DNA from: Hyaloscypha bicolor E
Lineage: Eukaryota > Ascomycota > Leotiomycetes > Helotiales > Hyaloscyphaceae
Reading direction: 5' to 3'
NCBI RefSeq assembly: GCF_002865645.1
Contig: NW_020194524.1
Span: 1 to 40,275 of the forward strand
Length of the DNA stretch: 40,275 nucleotides
The stretch's first letter is position 1; each line of letters opens with the position of its first letter. Made by a program: the position numbers and the translations under genes. Shown piece after piece: positions 32,057 through 40,275 of the stretch. Below the pieces are notes generated by a model, which saw nothing but the letters and a program-made list of their open reading frames with translations, was not told the origin of the DNA and did not search any database.

Positions 32057-34230
32057 CCCCGAATTTAATTAGATTATTATTAATAATAATAGCTTTATTT
32101 TATATATATTTTATTTTCTTTTAAATAAAATAAATAAAGAATTATATAATAATAAAACTCTTATAATTCTATTTAATATAAATATTATTATATTAAAATT
32201 AGATTTAAATATTTTATAATAATATATAGCTAATTTAATAAAATACTATAATATTAAAGTTCTTAAAATTATTCTAAAATAGATTTTATAAATTATTATT
32301 ATTTTTTATTATAATTATTAGATTAATATTATTATTACTTATTAATTAGGCTTTTTTTATTAATATTTATATTAAATTAAATTTGATTTCTTTTTATTAA
32401 TATAATTATTTCTTTATAAATTATATATATAATTATAAAACTCGAAATATAAAATATAAAATATAAATAATTATATAATTTAATTAATAGACTAGATTTT
32501 ACTAGATTTAATAGATTTAGAAATTATATATATAAATTAAATAATAAAAAGAATTAAGTTTTTTAAAAATAAAACTATTAATTACTTTTATTTATAATTT
32601 AATTCTATAAAAAGAAAAAGATATTTAATTTTATTAAAACCTAATTAAATTATATTAAAAAAAATTTCCTATTATTTATAATTCGATTTTATAAAAAGAA
32701 AATATATAATTTTTTATTAATTATTAAATAGTTAATTATTAAATAGTTAATTATTAAATAATTAATTTTTTAATTTTTTAACTATTTTATAATATTATTC
32801 TTTTTATAATTATCTAAATATTTAAGGCTATTAAGCTTTAAAATTATTAAATACTTTTAAAATCTTAATATTTTATTTCCTAAATTTCTTATTATAAATA
32901 TAATAACTTTTATAAATTAATTTTCTTTTTATAAATTTATTTTTCTTATAAATTACTATATTATAAATCAAATATAAGCTTATAAAATATATAATAATAG
33001 AATCTATTATATTAAATATTTTCTTTATTAAATTTAATTAATTTAATTAATTTATATTTATAGAAAATAATAATTATAAAATAATTAAAATAAAATAAAA
33101 ATATAAAATTATTTTAAATATTATTATAATATAAAAGATATATAAATTCTTAAAATTAAATATTAAATTATTTTAATACATTTTTTATAAAATAATTAAT
33201 AATAATTTTTAGAAGCTATTTAAATATAATTTTAAGAACTTTATTTATTAAAGAAACTATTAGTTTACTAGTAATATATAGTACTATTTATATAAAACTA
33301 ATAAAATTATTATTATTTAGAAATAAAATATATAATTCCTAAATTTATTAAGCCTAATAAAATCAAGTTTACTAATTATTAGTTTACTAGTAATATATAA
33401 TACTATTATATAGGTATAGAAGTACTATTTATATATAGTTAGTAAAGTTATTATTATTTAGAAATAAGAATTATAATATTATAATATTAATATATAATTC
33501 CTAAATTTACTAAGTCTAAAAAAGTCTAGTTTACTAGTCAAGTTACTAATAAGATATAAGGTTATATAATTATATTTCGTATTTTATAGTTTATTATTTA
33601 TATTTTATTATTTATATCCCGTATTTTATATCTCGTAACTATATATATAATTCCTAAAGAAATAGCTATACTAATACTAGAAACTTTCTAAAAACGCGAA
33701 AAATAATATCTTTCTCTAATTATATATAAATTCCCTAATCTAGCCTAGTACTAGATTTTCTAAATGCTTTATATATCTATATTATTTCTAAGGTTTTAGT
33801 TATATACTAAAGGCTATAGCCTTTTATATATAACTTCTTTTTTTATAATATTTTCTTATTTTATATATTTATTTCTTATTTTATTTATCTTTAATTTATT
33901 TATTTATATTTAATTATATAATATTTATATTAATTAGGTATTTAAAAACATTTATTAGTTTTAATTTTTTTATAGAATTAGTAGGATTTAATTCTCTTTT
34001 AATTTATTTAACTTCTATAATTTCTTATTATTTATATATCTAGTAAAAATATATTATATTAATTATTAGATACTTTTCTCAAATAGTTCTTAATTTAATA
34101 AGATATTTATATAATAACTTCGAATTTATATAAACTATTAGTAATAGTTTTATTTCTAGTACTTTATTAATTATAGATTTAATTAAAGTATTTATATTAA
34201 AGCTATAAGCTATATTATAAAGTTCTAAAG
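32057..34230. repeat. Large AT-rich direct repeat, copy A
   Basis: From about 32057 (TTAATTAGATTATTATTAAT, ATAGCTTTATTTTATATAT) to about 34230 (TTATATTAAAGCTATAAGCT), the sequence is collinear with copy B at 38243 onward. Shared anchors include TATAGCTAATT, ATTCTAAAATAGAT-TTATA, ATTATTATTTAGAAATAA and ATTATAGATTTAA-TAAAGTA. Differences are mostly transitions, with indels. It may be a long terminal repeat, or one of two copies of the same transposon in tandem. Confidence 0.65.
32723..32765. repeat. 15-bp tandem repeat in copy A
   Basis: About three copies of TTAATTATTAAATAG in a row near 32723-32765. Simple AT-rich repeat; no function inferred. Confidence 0.6.
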
Positions 34231-37200
34231 CTAGAATACTTTTAGTAATTCTCTTATATTTAGTAAAGAACTAGTAAATAATATTAGTATATTTAGTTCT
34301 GTTTATTAGAACTAGAATATATCTAATTTAGAAAAAGAAATCTCTATTATTTATAAATAAAGTATTTATAAAAATAATTAAATATAAGAACTTTTTTACT
34401 AGCTTTATAAATCTTAGTTCTTTAGTAATATTCTCAATTTACTATTAAATATACTTATTAAATATCTTTATATTAGTTTCCGAAAGTTTAATAGCTTAAA
34501 TAGTAATTAATAAATTATATAAAGTTTCTAGTTAATAGACTAATATAATATATACTTTTCTAGTATATTAGATAATATATTAGTTTTTAATAAAGAAATC
34601 TTAATAAATAGTACTTTTATTATTTATAATAATAATATTTTTTATAGAAATAATTTAGAGGTTTTTATACTAGTATTTCTATATAAGAATAATTCTAGTA
34701 ATATTTATATAAATAATACCTTTATTAAACTTGAGATTATAATTAATAATAAGGTATTTATATTTCTTAGTTAAGAACTTAGTTTTTTAAAGCTTTAGTT
34801 ACTTTATTTTTATAAAATTATTATTTCTAATAAATAGGGTATCATTAGTTTAAAGGCTAATAATTTCAAAGAATTACTTATTATAAAAAAGGCAAGAATT
34901 ATAAATTAATTATTTTATAAAAAGCTTATTAATATAATAGGAATAATAAGTTTTAAACTAGTAGTTTCTAGCTTCTAATATATTATATAGTAGTTTTATA
35001 ACTTTTAGAACCGAATTATTATTTATATTTAGCTTTCTAGTAAGTTTATAAAATAAGTTAATATAAAAATTATAGTTAAGTAAAGTTATTAATTAGATAT
35101 AAGCTTATAAAATATTATATAAATATAGCTTTATAATGTCTATTATTATAATAATAATACTAAGAATAATTCTTTAGCTAATATATTAAATAATAAGTAA
35201 TTATATTAATATTATATATTTTTTATTATTATTATAAGCCTAAATAACTAGTTTTAATTTCTTAAATTCTTTTTTTATATTTTTATTCTTAATTTTATTA
35301 ATAAACCAGAAATTAAAAATATGTATTTTTTTTAGTATTTGAAATTTAAAAATAATTCCAAATATACTTTTTTCTAGAAAACTAGTAATTTTAACTTAAT
35401 AAAAGTTCTTATATAGATTATTATCTTATAAGAATATTATAATATCCCGGTTTTTATAAAAGTATTCTTTATTATACTTTAATAAAATAGCGGGAATAAT
35501 AAAAGAAATTATACTTATATTATTTTTAGCTTTATTATAAAGTTTAGAAATAGATTTAGGTTTAGAATTATTAATAATAATTTTAATATTTCTTATATAA
35601 AAAAGCTTTATAAAAATTAAATAAAAAATAATATTACTATATAGTAAAGCTAGTATATAGTTCTCTCTATTAATAGCTACTAGCTTATATAAATTATTTT
35701 AATTACTAGATTAATTAGTATTTTTTTTTATATTATATAAAAATATCCAAATTTAAGAAAAGTTTATAAATATTAGTAATATTAGAACTATTTCGGGTAT
35801 TTAGAGTATTTATAATCTAATATCTAGTTTAAAGCTTCTGAATTTTTACTATTACTTTTTTAAATATTACTAATTACTATAATATAATTAGTAATAAAAT
35901 ATTATATTTAATTATTTGAAATAAAGTATTATAAATCAAAAAAATTAAAATAATATTATTAGATCTAGTAAAATTATTAATAGCCTTAAAAACTATTTAG
36001 AATATAGTATTCTTATTAATTCTATTAATTTTAGCTATAATAATATTCTATAATTCTAATAAAACTCTAAGCTTTTATAGAAATAATTTTAATCTTAATT
36101 CCTATAATATTTATAAGCTAAGTAAATTTCTTACTAATTAACTACTTTCTAGTATTTATTATAATCTAATTAGGAAAACCTAAATAAATATTAATCTAAT
36201 ATTATTTTAAGATATCCCAAATATATAATATACTAATATTTTAAAGCTATTAGCTAGCTTAATATCTAGTACCTTTATTAATAATATAAAATATAGGCTT
36301 ATTAGAAATATAGAAAATATTAATAATAATAGAATAATTAAAGCTAATATTATTTCTTAAATTAAACTTAAATTATTCTAGTAATTATTCGAATTTCTAG
36401 TATTATTTATAATACTTTATAAGATATTTAAAAGTTTTTATATTAATATTATAACTTATTTATTCTAGTATATTTTAAAGCTTACTAATAAATAAATAAT
36501 TAAAATAATAATATAAATATTATAATTTAAATTTTATAAAAAAGCAGGAATTATAAATAAAGAATTCGAAAATAAAGCTTTATAAAATAGTATTCTAAAA
36601 TAAGAAAAAGTATCTAAAATATTATATTATAAATATAAAGTATTTAGTAGAAATAATAAGATAATTAGTAAAATTATTAAAATAAATTCCTATCTTATTT
36701 ATATTAGCTAAACTAAATAAAAATAAAGTTTTTATAAATATAATATAATATTATATTTACCTAATTAGTATTTTTATTATTATAGATTTAATAGAAAATA
36801 TAAATCTAATACTAAATTAGATATTAATTTAATTTTTAGTAGTTTTATTAAATTAGATACTATTATTAGTTTATTATAAAGCTTGAAATTAATTAGAACT
36901 AGTAATTAAGAATTTAAAAACTCTAGTATTAATTATAATTCTATAAAAATAATAAGTATTATATTTTAATATATTATTAATTATAAATATCTAAATATTT
37001 TCTATTTATTTAATAGATTCTAAAATATAGTTTTTATTTATTATCTAATATATAAAAGAAAAAAAAATTATTTATAAGAGTATTAGTTATAGAAATAGTA
37101 AAAATAAAAGTTATAAAAGTAGCTAGGAAACTCTTAATAAAAGTAAAATAAGAATTAGAATAATATTTCTTTCTTTTATTTATTTTTACTAATAAGATTT

Positions 37201-38242
37201 TCAAAGTATTATTTACTAGTTTATTCTTATTATTCTTATTATTTTTTTTTCTTTAAATTTGGTAATATACTATATATAAGTATTATTAAAGTATTTATTA
37301 AAGTTATAAATATTTCGGGATCTAAATTAGTAAATATTTTTATTTTTAAATTAAATCTTTTTAGTTTCTTATTTTTCTAATATATATTTCTATAAATAGT
37401 ATTTAGGTCTCTTATATATAAAATATAATTTCGGAATATAATTATTATAATTATAGGACTTAAAATAGTTATTATAGGTTATAAAGTTATAGCTAGATTT
37501 ATATTAATAATTTCTAAATAAATAATAGTTTAAAAAATTTTAAGAATAGTATTATTAATTAATAAAATAGATTTTAGTAATAATTTATTACTTTTTCTTA
37601 TAAATAGTAATAGATAATTAGAGTTTATTAATAAGCTAGCCGAGATTATAAGGAAAGTTCGAGATTATATATTAATATACTAATAAGCCTTAATAAAAAG
37701 TAATAATCTTATTATATAGGAATTTAGTATTTTATAAAGCAAGAATAAAGCTATATTATAATTTATATAAGTTATTAATTAGTATTTAGATAAGTTTAAA
37801 GATTATCTTTTTAGAATTCTTTATTATTATAATTATTAAGATAATAGTATTTTATTTATATAAGCCTTTTTATATATATAACTTAAGAGCTAGTTATTAT
37901 AAAAGTAGTCTTATACTAGTTCTTTTAATATAATAGGAAAAGCGCTTACTAGTATCTTTTCTAAAAGCTTTATATATTAATAAATATTAAGAAAAATAAT
38001 AAACTTATAATTAAAACTATTATTAGTTTTATTATTTTTTTATTATTTTTTTAATAAGCTTTCTAGTAAAAATAGTAAATACTAATTAATAATAGTTCGA
38101 ATTTAGTAATAATACTAATAATAATAAAAATAAAAATAGTAAATAGCTTAATTTCTTAACTAAGATTATCTAGTTTTTTTTATATCTAGTTCTATTTAGA
38201 ATAAGATAAACAAATATAATAGATTTCTAAAGAAAATCTATT

Positions 38243-40275
38243 TTAATTAGACTATTATTAATAATATTAGCTTTATTTTTTATATTTTTTATTTTCTTTT
38301 AGATAAAATTAATAAAAAATTATATAATAATAAGATTTCTATAGTTTTATTTAATATAAATATTATTATAATAAAGTTAGGTTCGAAGATTTTATATAAA
38401 TATATAGCTAATTAGACTATATATTATATTATTAAAGTTTTTAAAATTATTCTAAAATAGATCTTATAAATTATTATTACTTTTTTTATATAAAATATAC
38501 TAATATATTTTTATAATTATATATTTCTAAAATTTAGTTTTTATTATAATTACTAGATTAATATTATTCTCTTATTTCTTAATTAGCTTTTTTTCTTATT
38601 AATATTTATACTAAATCGAGTTTAAGTTTTTTCTAGTATATATATATAATTTATAATAAAAAAAGTTTAAAAATAAGATAGTTTATAATAAGTTTATAAA
38701 AAGAATTTAGTAATAAAAATATTTAGATATCTAATTTAGATATCTAGTTTAAATACTAGATATTTAGTTTAGATATCTAATTAAAATACTAGATATCTAG
38801 TAATTAAGATACTAGATATCTAGTAATTAAAATACTAGATATCTAGTTTAAATACTAGATATCTAATAAAATATTAAAATAAATATTTTATTTTTAAATA
38901 TTTCATTTATAATAAGAAATTTAGGAAATAAAATATTATAATTCCGGGAAAATCTAAAGCTTAAAGAATTCGATTTAATAATAAAATTAAAATAGTAATT
39001 AAAAAGCTTTAAAGATATATATAGGATATATATTTCGGAAAAAAACTCTTATAAATATAAGTATTATATAAATAGAAAAAATAGTTTCTAAAGAAATAAT
39101 TTTAGGATTAAAAGAAATTAGTTTTAAAAAATAATAGAAGTTAAATAAATAATTAATTAAATAACTAACTATTTATTAATTAATAAAAGCTAGATATTTT
39201 CTTTATAAATTATTAAATACTTTTATAAAATTAATAAATAATTTTTTTCTTTAATATAAAATAAACTAGATTTGTTTTAGGCTATTAAATACTTTTAGAA
39301 CTAATCTAAAATCTTTTCTAATCTATATATATAAATTAATTAATATTAGTTTATTAGTAATATATAATATTATTATATAAATATAAAAGTATTATTTATA
39401 TATAATTAGTAAAATTATTATTATTTAGAAATAAAAATTATAATATTAATATATAATTCCTAAATCTATTAAATCTAAAAGAATCTAGTTTACTAGTTAA
39501 ATTATTAATAAAATATAAGATTATATAATTATATCTCGTATTTTATATTCTATTATTTATATTCTATTACTTATATTTTATATTTTATATTCTATAATTA
39601 TATATATAACTTTTAAAGAAATAGCTATATTAATACTAATTAAATTATTTATAAAATATAAAATTATATAATTATATTTTATATTTTATATTTAATTATT
39701 TATATTTTATATCTTATAATTATATATATAACTTTTAAAAAAATAGCTATATTAATACTAGAAACTTTTTAAAAAATATAAAAAAATAATACTTTTTTTT
39801 AATTATATATAAATTCTCTAATTTGGCCTAGTATTAGATTTCTTAAATACTTTATATATTTATTTTATTTCTAAGGTTTTAGCTATATATTAATAATTAT
39901 AATTTTTTATATATAATTTTATTTTTTATAAAATCTTTTTATTTTATATATTTTAATTATTTTTTTATATTTAATTATATAATAGTTATATTAATTAGAT
40001 ATTTATAAATATTTATTAGCTTTAATTTTATTATAGAATTAGTAAAATTTAATTTTTTTTTAATTTATTTAATTTCTATAATTTTTTATTTTTTATATAT
40101 TTAATAAAAATATATTATATTATTTATTAAATACTTTTCTCGAGTTATTTCTAATTTAATAAAGTATTTATATAATAATTTCGAATTTATATAAATTACT
40201 AGTAATAATTCTATTTCTAGTATTTTATTAATTATAGATTTAACTAAAGTATTTATATTAAAGCTATAAGCTATA
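38243..40275. repeat. Large AT-rich direct repeat, copy B (cut by window end)
   Basis: Collinear with copy A at a distance of about 6.2 kb. The last bases of the window (AAAGTATTTATATTAAAGCT followed by ATAAGCTATA) match copy A at about 34186-34215, so the repeat probably extends past the window. Copy B contains the ATATCTAG minisatellite that copy A lacks. Confidence 0.65.
38719..38872. repeat. TAGATATCTA minisatellite
   Basis: Seven to nine imperfect units of about 18-22 bp built around the palindrome TAGATATCTA, for example ATACTAGATATCTAGTAATT. Every unit is self-complementary, so the array could form clustered hairpins. It is absent from the equivalent part of copy A. Confidence 0.75.

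Larger units (their letters stand above)
31980..40275. repeat. AT-rich RIP block 3
   Basis: About 8.3 kb to the window end, AT-saturated, with no open frames of useful length. It contains two related copies of a roughly 2-kb sequence and a small palindromic minisatellite, listed separately. The 4-kb middle part (34.2-38.2 kb) has no relic I can name. The window ends inside the block. Confidence 0.8.

Noticed and set aside
33240..36000. Possible reverse-transcriptase or RNase H relic in block 3
   Set aside because: One stretch with an ILDNIL-like pattern near 34570 recalls the LDDIL box, but the flanks do not support it and the block is AT-saturated.
31980..40275. Centromere-like AT-rich DNA
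   Set aside because: The position near a chromosome end, the repeat structure and the RIP-like decay fit transposon graveyards better; composition alone cannot show a centromere.
1..40275. CRISPR arrays, bacterial operons, riboswitches
   Set aside because: Telomere repeats and spliceosomal introns show a eukaryote. The tandem repeats seen have no spacer pattern.

Overview
The window is a chromosome end from a filamentous ascomycete (Pezizomycotina). It opens with an array of CCCTAA telomere repeats read inward from the end. Its genes carry short GT-AG introns (about 47-70 nt), mostly with CTAAC- or CTGAC-like branch sites. It alternates GC-normal gene islands with very AT-rich blocks full of TA and poor in CA/TG, with relic codons changed by C-to-T and G-to-A. 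That pattern points to RIP (repeat-induced point mutation). The genus cannot be fixed from the sequence.

Layout: telomere 1-95; a subtelomeric strip with a tRNA-like gene (454-525) and a DUF3505-like relic (about 658-900); AT block 1 (about 1081-4080); a decayed Tc1/mariner element with matching inverted ends (4242-5586) and a 159-bp TA-flanked MITE (5633-5791); gene island 1 with one six-exon gene for a CorA-like membrane protein (6055-7755); AT block 2 (about 8130-16140), which hides a RIP-damaged histone H3 gene (8332-8889, minus) and a gag-only LTR element (14221-15974); gene island 2 (16141-31980); AT block 3 (31980 to the end) with two related copies of a roughly 2-kb sequence about 6.2 kb apart.

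Gene island 2 looks like a decaying subtelomeric metabolite locus. It holds an intact UNC93-like MFS protein (17432-19224), the C-terminal relic of a FAD-dependent amine/amino-acid oxidase (20114-20635, minus), a full-length ABCC transporter with one frameshift in the first ATPase domain (20905-25729, minus), an apparently intact ATP-grasp ligase of the carnosine-synthase/L-amino-acid-ligase type (27105-29114), and a broken LaeA-like SAM methyltransferase (30634-31900). The inferred theme is an ATP-dependent amide ligase whose product was once oxidised, methylated and exported; only the ligase and the MFS gene still look whole. That pathway is inference from family membership and proximity.

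The observations I rate highest are the RIP-inactivated histone H3-family gene, the ATP-grasp/ABCC/MFS/oxidase/methyltransferase locus, the single-base frameshift in the ABC transporter, and the contrast between the RIP-damaged Tc1 element and the nearly clean MITE beside it.
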